Assembly: GCF_019396355.1 (NCBI RefSeq)
Contig: NZ_JAHKRK010000014.1
Span: forward strand, 1 to 64,000
Direction of reading: 5' to 3'
Length of the DNA stretch: 64,000 nt
From: Pseudonocardia nigra
Lineage (GTDB): Bacteria; Actinomycetota; Actinomycetes; Mycobacteriales; Pseudonocardiaceae
Positions 51,331 to 60,298 of the stretch are shown in pieces (within the stretch, counting starts at the first letter, position 1; each line of letters opens with the position of its first letter). Under the pieces are notes generated by a model. That model saw nothing but the letters and a program-made list of their open reading frames with translations, made no database searches and was not told where the DNA came from. Made by a program: the position numbers and the translations under genes.

Positions 51331-52884
51331 ATGGCAGACACCACCCTCCAGTGCCGCGGGCTGATCAAGGCCTTCGGCGGAGTCCCGGTCCTGAGGGGGG
51401 TGTCACTCGCCCTGGAACGGGGCACCGTCACGGCACTCGCCGGCGAGAACGGCGCGGGCAAGTCGACTCTGATGAAGATCGCGTCCGGGCTGGTGCGGCC
51501 GGACGCGGGCGAGGTCGTCGTCGACGGCACCCCGCTGCAACGCGCCGACCCCCGGCAGGCCAGGGCGCTCGGGGTCGCCATCGTGCCCCAGGAGCTCGCG
51601 CCGATCCGGGACATGACCGTCTACGAGAACCTGTTCCTCGGTCGCAAGCTGCGCACCCGGGCCGGACTGCTGGACCGGAGGCGGATGGCCGCGCAGGCCC
51701 GCGAGATGCTCGCCGTCTTCGACGTCGATATCGACCCCGCAACTCCGATGCGCCGGCTCAGCGTGGCGCTGTGCCAGCTCGTGGAGATCGTCAAGAACTC
51801 CAGCTGGGGGGCCAGGGTGCTGCTGCTCGACGAGCCCACCTCGGCGATCCCCGAGCGCGAGGTCGAGCGCCTCTACGGCGTGGTCGACAAGCTGCGCGAG
51901 CACGGCGTCGCGATACTCTACACGACCCACAAGATGGAGGAGATCCGGGCCGTCGCCGACCGAGCGGTCGTCCTGCGCGACGGGGCACTCGTGCTCGACC
52001 GGCCCGTCGCCGACACCACCGACGACGAGATCGTCTCGGCGATGATCGGCCGCGAGCTCGGCGGACTGTTTCCCGCGACCGGCGAGCCGGGCACCGGGGC
52101 GCCGGTCCTGGAGGTCGAGCGGCTGCACGTCGCGGGCTTCGCCGAGCCGGTGAGCTTCCACGTCCGCCCCGGCGAGATCCTCGGCCTGGCGGGGCTGGTC
52201 GGCGCGGGCCGCACCGAGCTCCTCGAGGCGATCTTCGGTGCCCGGCCCCGGGTCGGCGGCGAGGTCCGGGTGGCGAGCCGCCCGGTCCGCCCTTCCCCCG
52301 CGGCTTCCATCGCGGCCGGCATGGCACTGGTTCCCGAGGACCGCAAGGGCGCGGGACTCGTGCTGTCGATGAGCGTGCTCGACAACGGCTCGCTTCCGCG
52401 GCTGCCGACGTTCTGCACCGGCGGCTGGTTGCGCGGCAGGCACCGGCAGCGGCGCATCGGCGAGGTCATGGACTCCGTCGGCTTGCGCAGCCGGGGACTG
52501 TCCCAGCCGGTCGTGACGTTGTCGGGGGGCAATCAGCAGAAGGTGGTGCTCGCCCGCTGGCTCACCCAGCACGTCGACGTCCTGCTGCTCGACGAACCCA
52601 CCCGCGGCGTCGACGTCGGCGCCCGCAGCGAGATCTACCGGCTCGTCGCCGAGCTCGCCGCCGCCGGGATGGCGGTCGTCATGGCCTCCTCGGACATGCC
52701 CGAGGTGCTCGGCCTGTCGCACCGGGTCCTGGTCCTGCGGGGCGGCGCCGTCGCGGGCGAGCTCGACCGCACGGCCATCGACGGCCCCGACGTGCAACGC
52801 ACGATCTTCCACCTCGCCGCCGGGTTCGGCCCGGAGACCGGCGAGCCCGAGACCCTCACCACCTCAGCGCCAAGGACGGCCTGA
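51331..52884 (+). CDS. Sugar ABC transporter ATPase (RbsA/MglA type, two ATPase domains)
   Basis: 517 residues. Domain 1: Walker A GENGAGKSTLMK, a signature region LSVALCQLVEIVKNSSWGAR, Walker B VLLLDEPTSAIPE. Domain 2: a degenerate Walker A GLVGAGRTELLE, signature VTLSGGNQQKVVLARWLTQH and LLLDEPTRGVDVGARSEIYR. In domain 1 the signature lacks the usual SGGQ, reading SVALCQ. Typical of CUT2 importers for pentoses, polyols and autoinducer-like sugars. It is followed 1 nt later by its permease. Confidence 0.93.
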   Translation: MADTTLQCRGLIKAFGGVPVLRGVSLALERGTVTALAGENGAGKSTLMKIASGLVRPDAGEVVVDGTPLQRADPRQARALGVAIVPQELAPIRDMTVYENLFLGRKLRTRAGLLDRRRMAAQAREMLAVFDVDIDPATPMRRLSVALCQLVEIVKNSSWGARVLLLDEPTSAIPEREVERLYGVVDKLREHGVAILYTTHKMEEIRAVADRAVVLRDGALVLDRPVADTTDDEIVSAMIGRELGGLFPATGEPGTGAPVLEVERLHVAGFAEPVSFHVRPGEILGLAGLVGAGRTELLEAIFGARPRVGGEVRVASRPVRPSPAASIAAGMALVPEDRKGAGLVLSMSVLDNGSLPRLPTFCTGGWLRGRHRQRRIGEVMDSVGLRSRGLSQPVVTLSGGNQQKVVLARWLTQHVDVLLLDEPTRGVDVGARSEIYRLVAELAAAGMAVVMASSDMPEVLGLSHRVLVLRGGAVAGELDRTAIDGPDVQRTIFHLAAGFGPETGEPETLTTSAPRTA

Positions 52885-52885
52885 C

Positions 52886-53905
52886 ATGACCATCGAACAG
52901 ACCCGCCCACCGCAGCACGTCCCCGCCCGCGCGTCCGACACCACCGCGGTGCGACCGTTCACCAGGGCGTGGTTCCAGGACCTGCTCACCCGGCACGCAA
53001 TGGTCGTGGTGATGCTGCTGGTGATCGCCTACTTCAGCTACCGCAGCGCTCGATTCGGGACGCTGGAGAACTGGCAGACCATCGCCATCGCCGCGGCCCC
53101 GTTCGCGCTCATCGCGCTCGGCCAGACCCTGGTCATCCTCACCGGCGGGATCGACCTGTCGGTCGGCAGCGTCATCGCGGTCAGCGCGATGGCCGCCGCG
53201 GTGACCGTGAAGGACCATCCGGAACGGCTCGCCCTCGCCGTGCTCGTCGGGCTGCTGGTCGGGCTCGCCGCGGGAGCGGTGAACGGCTTCCTGGTCTCGC
53301 GGCTCAACGTCCCGCCGTTCGTGGCCACGCTTGGCATGCTCACCACGGCCTCCGGGCTGGCCTTCGTCATCGGCGACGGGGCCCCGATCAACGGACTGCC
53401 GGAGAACTTCGGCGCGATCGCCAACACCCGCGTCCTCGGCGTCCAGGTCCCGGTGCTCGTCATGATCGTCGGGATCGGGGTGCTCGCGCTCGTGATGTCC
53501 CGCACGGCGTACGGGATGCGCGTCTACGCGGTCGGCGGTAATCGGCTCGCCGCCGAGCTGGCCGGCGTCAAGGTCCGCCGCGTCCTGTTCCGCGTCTACG
53601 CCCTCAGCGGGCTGCTCGCCGGGCTGTCCGGGGTCATCCTCGCCTCCCGCGTCATCTCCGGCCCGCCGACCCTCGGCGCCGGCTACGAGCTCGACGCAAT
53701 CGCCGCCGTCGTGATCGGCGGCGCGAGCCTGATGGGCGGCCGCGGCTCGATCTGGGGCACCGCACTCGGGCTGCTGCTCATCCAGACCCTCAACAACGGC
53801 TTCGACCTGCTCACCGTGCCCGCCTACTGGCAGAGCGTCATCAAGGGCCTACTGATCGTCGCAGCCGTCGCCGTGGACGTCTGGGCCACCAACCGCCGTA
53901 CCTGA
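52886..53905 (+). CDS. Sugar ABC transporter permease (RbsC type)
   Basis: 339 residues with eight to ten membrane spans: [20 protein letters not shown], the conserved [20 protein letters not shown] and [17 protein letters not shown]-type spans such as [40 protein letters not shown] and [20 protein letters not shown]. The GGIDLSVGS and AVGGN motifs define the CUT2 permease family. It sits between the ATPase and binding protein. Confidence 0.94.
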   Translation: MTIEQTRPPQHVPARASDTTAVRPFTRAWFQDLLTRHAMVVVMLLVIAYFSYRSARFGTLENWQTIAIAAAPFALIALGQTLVILTGGIDLSVGSVIAVSAMAAAVTVKDHPERLALAVLVGLLVGLAAGAVNGFLVSRLNVPPFVATLGMLTTASGLAFVIGDGAPINGLPENFGAIANTRVLGVQVPVLVMIVGIGVLALVMSRTAYGMRVYAVGGNRLAAELAGVKVRRVLFRVYALSGLLAGLSGVILASRVISGPPTLGAGYELDAIAAVVIGGASLMGGRGSIWGTALGLLLIQTLNNGFDLLTVPAYWQSVIKGLLIVAAVAVDVWATNRRT

Positions 53906-53934
53906 CCTCCGATCACCACGACGAAGGGCACGCC

Positions 53935-54978
53935 ATGATCACCACGCTCCGCCGATGGGTCGCCGCCTTCGGCACCGCCGCCGTCCTGACCGCCACCGCC
54001 TCCTGCGGCGCGGGCGACCCCGCCGCCGACGCCGCGATGCAGGTCGGCGTCACCGTCTACGACATGTCCTCCTTCATCGCCCAAGGCCGTGAGGGGATGG
54101 AGGCCTACGCCCAGGCCCACGACATCGACCTGGTGTGGACCTCCGCGGGCGACGACGTCAGCACCCAGGCCAGCCAGGTCGAGCAGCTGATCAACCAGGC
54201 GGTCGACGCCATCATCATCGTCCCCGTGCAGGCCGACTCACTCGGCCCGCAGCTCGCTCAGGCCAAGGCCGCAGGCATCCCGGTCCTTGCCGTCAACACC
54301 ACCCTGTCCCAGGACGCCGACCTCGCCGCCACCGTGCTGCCCGACGACGTCGCCGCCGGCCAGCAGGAAATGCGCATGATGGCCGAGGAGCTGGGTGGGC
54401 AGGGCAACGTCGTCATCCTGCAAGGCCCCCTCGGCTCGTCGCCCGAACTGGACCGCTCCACGGGCATCGAGAACGTCCTGCGCGAGTACCCGGGCATCCG
54501 CGTGCTCGCCAAGGACACCGCGAACTGGGAGCGCGCCGAGGCCGTGAACAAGGTCAAGAACTGGCTGGCAGGCTTCGGCGACCAGATCGACGGGATCGTT
54601 GCGCAGAACGACGACATGGGCCTCGGCGCGGTCCAGGCGCTCAACGAGGCGGGCATGGACCTCCCGGTCGTCGGCATTGACGGGATCGAGGACGGCCTGC
54701 GCGCCGTGCAGAGCGGCGACTTCATCGGCACCTCGCTCCAGCACGGCCGCGTCGAGCTCGCCGCCGGCCTGGCAGTCGCCAGGCGGATCGTCGAGGGGCA
54801 GCCCGTCGAGTCCGAGTACACCTACGTCATGCCCCCGGTCACGATCGAGAACGTCGACGTCGTCATGAATCACGTCGTGACCGGCAAGGACGCCTTCCTT
54901 GAGGAGCTGCCCGTGCTGGTCGACCGCAACGTGGAGACCGGCGACATCGCCAACGAGGACCTCGCCGGCGGTGCGTGA
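53935..54978 (+). CDS. Sugar-binding lipoprotein (RbsB type)
   Basis: 347 residues. Signal [20 protein letters not shown] then TASC with lipidated Cys24. Periplasmic-binding fold: [60 protein letters not shown] and [20 protein letters not shown]. Type-I fold as in ribose and polyol binding proteins. The ligand is presumably the tetritol or related polyol metabolised by the divergent operon. Confidence 0.92.
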   Translation: MITTLRRWVAAFGTAAVLTATASCGAGDPAADAAMQVGVTVYDMSSFIAQGREGMEAYAQAHDIDLVWTSAGDDVSTQASQVEQLINQAVDAIIIVPVQADSLGPQLAQAKAAGIPVLAVNTTLSQDADLAATVLPDDVAAGQQEMRMMAEELGGQGNVVILQGPLGSSPELDRSTGIENVLREYPGIRVLAKDTANWERAEAVNKVKNWLAGFGDQIDGIVAQNDDMGLGAVQALNEAGMDLPVVGIDGIEDGLRAVQSGDFIGTSLQHGRVELAAGLAVARRIVEGQPVESEYTYVMPPVTIENVDVVMNHVVTGKDAFLEELPVLVDRNVETGDIANEDLAGGA

Positions 54979-54995
54979 ACCGCGAACCGGCCGCC

Positions 54996-55026
54996 GGGCC
55001 CGTGGGAGACTTGCTCCCATGGGCCC
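54996..55026 (+). terminator. Hairpin after the binding-protein gene
   Basis: GGGCCCGTGGGAG (54996-55008) pairs with CTCCCATGGGCCC (55014-55026) around a 5-base loop, with one wobble pair. It lies 17 nt after the binding-protein stop and before the DeoR gene. It probably ends or attenuates transcription of the importer and protects its mRNA. Confidence 0.7.
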
Positions 55027-55069
55027 GGCCGCCCTTCCCGACCACCACCATCTGATCGAGGATTCGACA

Positions 55070-55939
55070 TTGGACACCGACGAGCAGGCCTCGTCCCGGG
55101 CCTCGAAGCAGCGCACCCGGCAGCGCCGCATCGCCGAGACCGTCATCGCCGAAGGCACCGTCCGCATCGAGAATCTCGCCGAGCGGTTCGGTGTCAGCGT
55201 CATGACCGTGCACCGCGACCTGGACGAGCTCGAGACCCAGGGCGTGCTCCGCAAGACCCGCGGCCAAGTCACGGCGCTGGCGTCCAGTCTCTTCGAGTCG
55301 AACACGGCGTTCCGGCTCGGGCAGAACCAGGCCGAGAAGGAGGCGCTCGCCCTCGCCGCCCTGGACTACGTCGAACCCGGGCAGGCCATCCTCATGGAGG
55401 ACTCGACCACCGGCATCTACCTCGCCCGGCTTCTCCCCAGCCGCGCCCCGCTCACGGTCATCACCAACTTCCTCAGCGTCGCCGCCGAGCTCGCCCGGGA
55501 GCCGGGAATCACGCTCAACCTGCTCGGCGGCCAGTACTACGGCTGGTGCGACGCCACCATGGGCGGGATGACCCTGGCCGCGATCACGGCGATCCGCGCG
55601 GACACGTTCATCACCTCGACCTCAGCGATCACCGACGACATCTGCTTCCACCAGACGCAGGACACCGTGCTGGTCAAGCGCTCGATGTTCGAGTCCGCAG
55701 CGCAGCGGATCCTCTACGTCGACCACACCAAGTTCGAGCGCCGCGCGCTGCACGCCCTGCTCCCCCTCACCGACTTCGACGTCGTGATCGTCGACGCCGC
55801 CACACCGGCGGAGCATCGCCGGCGACTGCGCGAGAAGGGCGTCGACGTCGTCGTTGCGCCGAGCCGGTCGCTTCCCGGCAAGGCCACCCACCCCACCGGC
55901 CGGGAGCTTCCCGACTTCGGGCCGAACTGGTCGGCCTGA
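55070..55939 (+). CDS. DeoR-family transcriptional regulator (polyol locus)
   Basis: 289 residues from TTG 55070. The winged helix is TVRIENLAERFGVSVMTVHR, then DLDELETQGVLRKTRG; the DeoRC sensor domain has ALAALDYVEPGQAILMEDST, TGIYLARLLPSRAPLTVITN and FITSTSAITDDICFHQTQDT. The upstream ATG at 55019 lies inside the stem of a terminator hairpin, so the TTG with GAGGA upstream is preferred; the start is uncertain. It is likely the repressor of the divergent polyol operon and importer, sensing a sugar phosphate. Confidence 0.88.
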   Translation: MDTDEQASSRASKQRTRQRRIAETVIAEGTVRIENLAERFGVSVMTVHRDLDELETQGVLRKTRGQVTALASSLFESNTAFRLGQNQAEKEALALAALDYVEPGQAILMEDSTTGIYLARLLPSRAPLTVITNFLSVAAELAREPGITLNLLGGQYYGWCDATMGGMTLAAITAIRADTFITSTSAITDDICFHQTQDTVLVKRSMFESAAQRILYVDHTKFERRALHALLPLTDFDVVIVDAATPAEHRRRLREKGVDVVVAPSRSLPGKATHPTGRELPDFGPNWSA

Positions 55940-56040
55940 CCTCGCCACTCCCGCCCTGTGGGGTGGACCGCGGCAAGGTGCCGCCCCGGTCCGCGTCACC
56001 CCGGCGACCGCGGGCCTGACGTGGGTGTTGCGGCGGATCG

Positions 56041-56121
56041 CTGGGTGTCGAACACGACCCGCTGGGGTAGGCCGGTCTCCCGGCCCGACACCCGTTCGAT
56101 CAGCATGCGCAAAGCGCAGCA
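56041..56121 (-). pseudogene. LacI-family regulator, C-terminal fragment
   Basis: ALRMLIERVSGRETGLPQRV followed by VFDTQ resembles the very end of LacI/GalR sugar sensors (the 'LIERI-G-…-P-RVVLPT-L' segment). Only about 25 residues are present, directly after a merA fragment. The frame continues without similarity. Confidence 0.5.
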
Positions 56122-56511
56122 CGTCGGCGAGTTCGGGCTCGGCCTGCGGCGCGAGCCGCCCGACGAGAGTGACCTGCACCCCGAGGTGGGCGAACAGCTG
56201 GGCCTGTTCCAGCCCGACATAGCCGCCGCCGAGCACGACCAGCGACGCGGGCAGGCTCTGCTGCTCCATCGCGGTGCTTGAGGTGAGGTAGTCGACCTCG
56301 GTGATGCCGGGCAGGTCCGGGATCACCGGCGCGACCCCGGTGGCGACGACGTCAGGCCGGTGCGATCACGGTTGCCCGTCGACAGCCAGGATCTGCTCAT
56401 CGGTGAAGCGGGCGTGGCCATAGCGGATCGGCAAGCCGTACGCGTCGGCGACGTCGGCGTACTTGGCCGGCGCAGCGTGTCGATCAGCTGCTGCTTCTGC
56501 CCCATCACGAG
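56114..56511 (-). pseudogene. merA: Mercuric reductase-like flavoprotein (MerA) internal fragment
   Basis: Three frames give consecutive pieces of a MerA-like pyridine-nucleotide disulfide oxidoreductase: [34 protein letters not shown] with [12 protein letters not shown]; and IPDLPGITEVDYLTSSTAME, LPASLVVLGGGYVGLEQAQL, FAHLGVQVTLVG. The NADPH-binding GGGYVGLE is recognisable. The redox-active cysteines and both ends are missing. Confidence 0.72.
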
Positions 56512-56860
56512 ACAGGTCGACCCCATCGGCCAGCGCCCGGCAGGTGGCGGCCCGGTCGCTCGCGCTGATGCCCGTCGTCGTTCCGCTCCGGACGTCGACG
56601 CTGACGGTGAACGCGGTGGTCAGCGCCTCGGTGTTCGCCGCGACCATCGGCGGCAGATCCAGGTCGTCGGCCCGGTCCGGCGCCAGTGCGGCGCAGAGGA
56701 ACCCGGAGGTGTGGGTCAGGAAGAAGGCGAGCATCTCGGTGGTGACGTGCTCGGCCGCCATGATCAGGTCGGCCTCGTTCTCCCGGTCCTCGTCGTCGAG
56801 GACGACCACGATCCCGCGCCTCATGGCTGCCACGGCTCGTCGACTGTCGAGTGGAACATC
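56512..56860 (-). pseudogene. ribB: 3,4-dihydroxy-2-butanone-4-phosphate synthase (RibB) N-terminal fragment
   Basis: About 115 residues: [60 protein letters not shown] and [20 protein letters not shown], ending at ALADGVDL. The acidic [11 protein letters not shown] loop and the [14 protein letters not shown] motif are diagnostic. Nearly half of the enzyme is missing, replaced in the same strand by merA sequence at 56511. It is not functional. Confidence 0.8.
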
Positions 56861-57004
56861 ACGGCCTCCCTTGGTGCGCCGTCGAACCGAGCGGTGCGGG
56901 CAGTGAACCGCCGCGGCGAGGGCGACGCCTTGCATCCCCGCACCAGGACCGGACCGCTGCATTGAACACGCGGCCTCATGCGGGCCCGCGACGATGTGGA
57001 GGTC

Positions 57005-57098
57005 GTTGGGATCACTCGTTTCCTCGTCCCCTTGTCATCCAGGCAGTGACGACTTACTGTGTGTTTCCCAACGAACTACAACGAACCGCAACTTCGGA
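57005..57098. promoter_or_regulatory. Operator-like repeats upstream of the second DeoR gene
   Basis: CAACGAACTA (57069-57078), CAACGAACCG (57079-57088) and CAACTTCGGA (57089-57098) form a 10-bp-period direct repeat, so the conserved CAACGAAC faces the same side of the helix. A spaced inverted pair GTTGGGA (57005-57011) and TCCCAAC (57066-57072) brackets it. The segment lies 20-115 nt upstream of the DeoR start and is locally AT-richer. Confidence 0.5.
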
Positions 57099-57120
57099 GC
57101 CGAGACGCAAGGAGAACCGG

Positions 57121-57882
57121 GTGTACGCCGAGGAACGACAGCAGGCCGTCGCCGAGCGCGTCATGCGGGACGGCCGGGTGGACGTCGCCCAGCTCGTGGA
57201 GGAGTTCGCCGTCACCGGTGAGACGGTCCGCCGCGACCTCGTCGCCCTCGAGCGCCGCGGTGTTCTGCGCCGTACGCACGGCGGCGCCATCCCGGTCAAG
57301 CGCCTGGGGTTCGAGCCGGCGACCCCGGTCCGAGCTGCCGTGATGCAGGCCGAGAAGGAACGCATCGCCCGCGCGGCGCTGCACGAGGTGCCGTCGGAGG
57401 GAGCGATCCTCATCGACACCGGCACCACGACGGGTGCCGTGGCCGAGATGCTGCCGGACGACCGGCAGCTCAAGGTCGTGACCAACTCCCTGCAGGTGAT
57501 CAACGCGCTAGTTAACCGGCCGAACATCACGCTCATGGCCCTCGGCGGGCGCATCAGATCGGTGAGCATGTCGTCGGTCGACGCCTGGGCCCTGCGGGCC
57601 CTGAGCGAGGTCCGGGTCGACGTCGCCTTCATCGGCGCGAACGGCGTCACCGTCGAGCACGGCATGACCACGTCCGACCAGGCCGAGGCGAGCGTCAAGG
57701 CGGCCATGGTGCACAGCGGGCGGCGGGTCGTCCTGCTCGCCGACCACTCCAAGGTCGGCACCGAGTACTTCCACCTGTTCGGCGACCTGTCGCAGGTCGA
57801 CGTCCTGATCACCGACAGCGGGCTGGACGACGATCTCGCCGAGGACCTCCGGGCGGCCGGACCGCACGTCGTAATCGCCTGA
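57121..57882 (+). CDS. DeoR/GlpR-family regulator
   Basis: 253 residues. Winged helix: ERQQAVAERVMRDGRVDVAQ, LVEEFAVTGETVRRDLVALE, RRGVLRRTHGGAIPV. Sensor domain: GAILIDTGTTTGAVAEMLPD, VVTNSLQVINALVNRPNITL, VAFIGANGVTVEHGMTTSDQ and LLADHSKVGTEYFHLFGDL. GTG 57121 has AGGAG 7 nt upstream. It is a canonical GlpR-type repressor heading the third sugar locus; the 10-bp repeats upstream are probable binding sites. Confidence 0.93.
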   Translation: MYAEERQQAVAERVMRDGRVDVAQLVEEFAVTGETVRRDLVALERRGVLRRTHGGAIPVKRLGFEPATPVRAAVMQAEKERIARAALHEVPSEGAILIDTGTTTGAVAEMLPDDRQLKVVTNSLQVINALVNRPNITLMALGGRIRSVSMSSVDAWALRALSEVRVDVAFIGANGVTVEHGMTTSDQAEASVKAAMVHSGRRVVLLADHSKVGTEYFHLFGDLSQVDVLITDSGLDDDLAEDLRAAGPHVVIA

Positions 57883-57950
57883 CCCCACACCTTCCACAAC
57901 GCCCGCGCCGTGCGGGAGCCCGACGTCGTGCCCCAGAGAAAGGCGTAGCC

Positions 57951-59327
57951 ATGCCTCGAAGCAGGCGAAATCTCGCAATCAGCGCGCTCGCCGCGGCGGG
58001 CGCCATCTCGCTCCTCGCCGCGTGCGGCGGAGCGGGATCCGGATCCGGCACCGGCGGCGCCGGCGGGGTCACCACCGTGACCGTGGCCACCGCGGCCGTA
58101 CCCCAGTTCGACGACGTCCGCGCGCTGACGGAGACGTTCGAGCAACAGCACCCGGCCATCAGGATCGAGTACGTCAACCTCCCCGAGGACCAGCTGCGCG
58201 ACCAGCTCACGCAGGGTGTCGCGACCGGGTCGAGCCCGTTCGACGTCATCGCCGTGGGCCCGTACGAGGTGCCGATCTGGTCGAAGAATGGGTGGCTCGA
58301 GGACCTGGCTCCCTACGCCGAGCAGGACGCCGACTACGACGTCGAGGACATCCTGCCGACGGTGCGCAAGGGGTTGGGCAGCGACGGCAAGCTGTTCGCC
58401 GTCCCGTTCAGCGGTGAGTCGTCGATGCTCATGTACCGCAAGGACCTCTTCGAGGCCAAGGGCATCGAGATGCCCGCCAACCCCAGCTGGACCCAGGTGG
58501 CGCAGCTGGCCGCCCAGGTCGAGGACGAGGCCCAGGGGATCCAGGGCATCTGCATGCGTGGGTCCTCGAGCTGGGGCTCGTCGCTGGCCGCGCTCAACCC
58601 GATCATCAACACCTTCGGCGGTGTCTGGTATGACCAGGCGTGGACGCCCCAGTTCTCCTCCCCGGAGACGAAGCGTGCCGTGCAGTTCTACGTGGACCTG
58701 CAGCGCGAACACGGGGGGCCGAGCGCCGCGAGCAACGGCTTCCCCGAGTGCCTCACCGCCTTCGGGCAGGGCAAGGCGGCGATGTGGTTCGACGCCACCT
58801 CCGCAGGCGCTTCGGTCGAGGACCCGAAGACGTCGACGGTGGCCGGCAAGGTCGGCTACGCGCCGGCGCCGGTCGAGAGCTTCGACTCCTCCGGCTGGTT
58901 GTGGTCCTGGAACGTCGCCATGCCAGTGACCTCGGAGAACAAGGACGCCGCGTGGGCCTACATGCGCTGGGCGAGCTCCAAGGAGTATGTCGCGCTGGTC
59001 GGCGAGAAGCTCGGCCTGGTCCGCACCCCGACGGCGACCCGCGAGTCGACCTACGCCGACCAGGCCTACCTGGACGGCGCTCCGTTCGCGGAGATCTCAC
59101 TCGCCAGCGTGCGCAAGGCCGACCCGACGCAGCACCCCAAGCCGGTGCCCTACACCGGCGTGCTGTTCCTCGGCCTGCCGACCTACCAGGACTTCGGAAC
59201 GCAGGTGTCGCAGCAGATCTCGGCGGCCGTGGCCGGGAACCAGACGGTCGACGAGGCCGTCGCGAACGCGGACAAGATCCTTGCCGGGGTGGCCGAGGAC
59301 AACAAGGCCTGGGTCGAAGGCTCATGA
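57951..59327 (+). CDS. Sugar-binding lipoprotein (MalE/UgpB type)
   Basis: 458 residues. Signal peptide MPRSRRNLAISALAAAGAIS with lipobox LLAAC and Cys25, then a Gly/Ser linker. Binding fold: VPQFDDVRALTETFEQQHPA, DQLTQGVATGSSPFDVIAVG, GKLFAVPFSGESSMLMYRKD and WAYMRWASSKEYVALVGEKL. This is a CUT1 extracellular solute-binding protein, similar to those found with sorbitol/mannitol-type importers. It overlaps the permease start (ATGA). Confidence 0.93.
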   Translation: MPRSRRNLAISALAAAGAISLLAACGGAGSGSGTGGAGGVTTVTVATAAVPQFDDVRALTETFEQQHPAIRIEYVNLPEDQLRDQLTQGVATGSSPFDVIAVGPYEVPIWSKNGWLEDLAPYAEQDADYDVEDILPTVRKGLGSDGKLFAVPFSGESSMLMYRKDLFEAKGIEMPANPSWTQVAQLAAQVEDEAQGIQGICMRGSSSWGSSLAALNPIINTFGGVWYDQAWTPQFSSPETKRAVQFYVDLQREHGGPSAASNGFPECLTAFGQGKAAMWFDATSAGASVEDPKTSTVAGKVGYAPAPVESFDSSGWLWSWNVAMPVTSENKDAAWAYMRWASSKEYVALVGEKLGLVRTPTATRESTYADQAYLDGAPFAEISLASVRKADPTQHPKPVPYTGVLFLGLPTYQDFGTQVSQQISAAVAGNQTVDEAVANADKILAGVAEDNKAWVEGS

Positions 59328-60298
59328 CGATGCGGCTCACCCAGACCCCGCCACGGCCCGGACGGGCGCCCGCAGCCGGGCGCCCGGGCCCCTCCGCCGG
59401 GTACCGGGCGACGCCGAGCGGCCGCACGGTCGCCTGGGCGCGGCGGGTCCCACTCCTGCCGGCGATCGTCCTGGTCATCGTCGTTACACAGGTGCCCTTC
59501 CTCATGACCGTCTGGTACAGCTTCCAGGACTGGAACCTGCTGACCAGGCCCGAGCCCCGCTTCGTCGGGCTGGCGAACTACGGCACGATCGTCTCGGACA
59601 CCAACTTCCAGCAGGCGGCCCTCAACACGGTCGTGATGACCGGCGGCGCCGTGCTCCTCGCGTTCGTGGCCGGGCTCGCCCTGGCGCTGCTGGTAAACCG
59701 CAGCTTCTTCGGTCGCGGGGTCGTGCGCACCTTGCTCATCACGCCCTTCCTCGTCCTTCCGGCCGCCACGGCACTGCTGTGGAAGACCAGCATGCTCAAC
59801 GCGAGCTTCGGGTTGGTGAACTGGGTGCTGCGGCCCTTCGGCGTCGGCGACGTGGACTGGGTGACGCAGTTCCCGATGCTCTCGGTCGTCGTGGTGCTCG
59901 CCTGGCAGTGGATGCCATTCATGATGTTGATCCTGCTGGCCGGCCTGCAGAGCGAGGACCCGTCGGTCATCGAGGCGGGCAAGGTGGACGGCGCGGGGCC
60001 GATCGCTCTGTTCGTCCACCTGACCCTGCCCCATCTGCGGCAGTACGCCGAGCTGGGGCTGTTCCTGGGCGCCGTCTACATCGTGCAGTCGTTCGACGTG
60101 GTCTACCTGATGACCCAGGGCGGCCCGGGAGGCGCGACGACCAACCTCCCGTACTTCCTCTACCTGCGGGCCTTCCGCGGTTTCGAGATCGGCGAGGCGG
60201 CCGCCCTGTCGGTCATCGTCCTCATCGGCACGCTGCTGGTCGCGACGGTCGCCCTGCGGGTCGTGTCCGGCCTGCTCAAGGAAGAGGCGAAGGCCTGA
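59324..60298 (+). CDS. Sugar ABC transporter permease (MalF type)
   Basis: 324 residues with six membrane helices after a basic N-terminal tail: LLPAIVLVIVVTQVPFLMTV, AVLLAFVAGLALALLVNRSF, LLITPFLVLPAATALLWKTS, MLSVVVVLAWQWMPFMMLIL, the EAA loop EDPSVIEAGKVDGAGPIALF and LSVIVLIGTLLVATVALRVV. It forms the channel with the next gene. No ATPase gene is in the window; a shared MsiK-type ATPase, common in actinobacteria, probably energises it. Confidence 0.93.
   Translation: MTMRLTQTPPRPGRAPAAGRPGPSAGYRATPSGRTVAWARRVPLLPAIVLVIVVTQVPFLMTVWYSFQDWNLLTRPEPRFVGLANYGTIVSDTNFQQAALNTVVMTGGAVLLAFVAGLALALLVNRSFFGRGVVRTLLITPFLVLPAATALLWKTSMLNASFGLVNWVLRPFGVGDVDWVTQFPMLSVVVVLAWQWMPFMMLILLAGLQSEDPSVIEAGKVDGAGPIALFVHLTLPHLRQYAELGLFLGAVYIVQSFDVVYLMTQGGPGGATTNLPYFLYLRAFRGFEIGEAAALSVIVLIGTLLVATVALRVVSGLLKEEAKA

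Noticed and set aside
56366-56962. An intact riboflavin synthesis gene
   Set aside because: RibB similarity ends after about 115 residues and the frame continues into merA sequence; the second half of the enzyme is missing.
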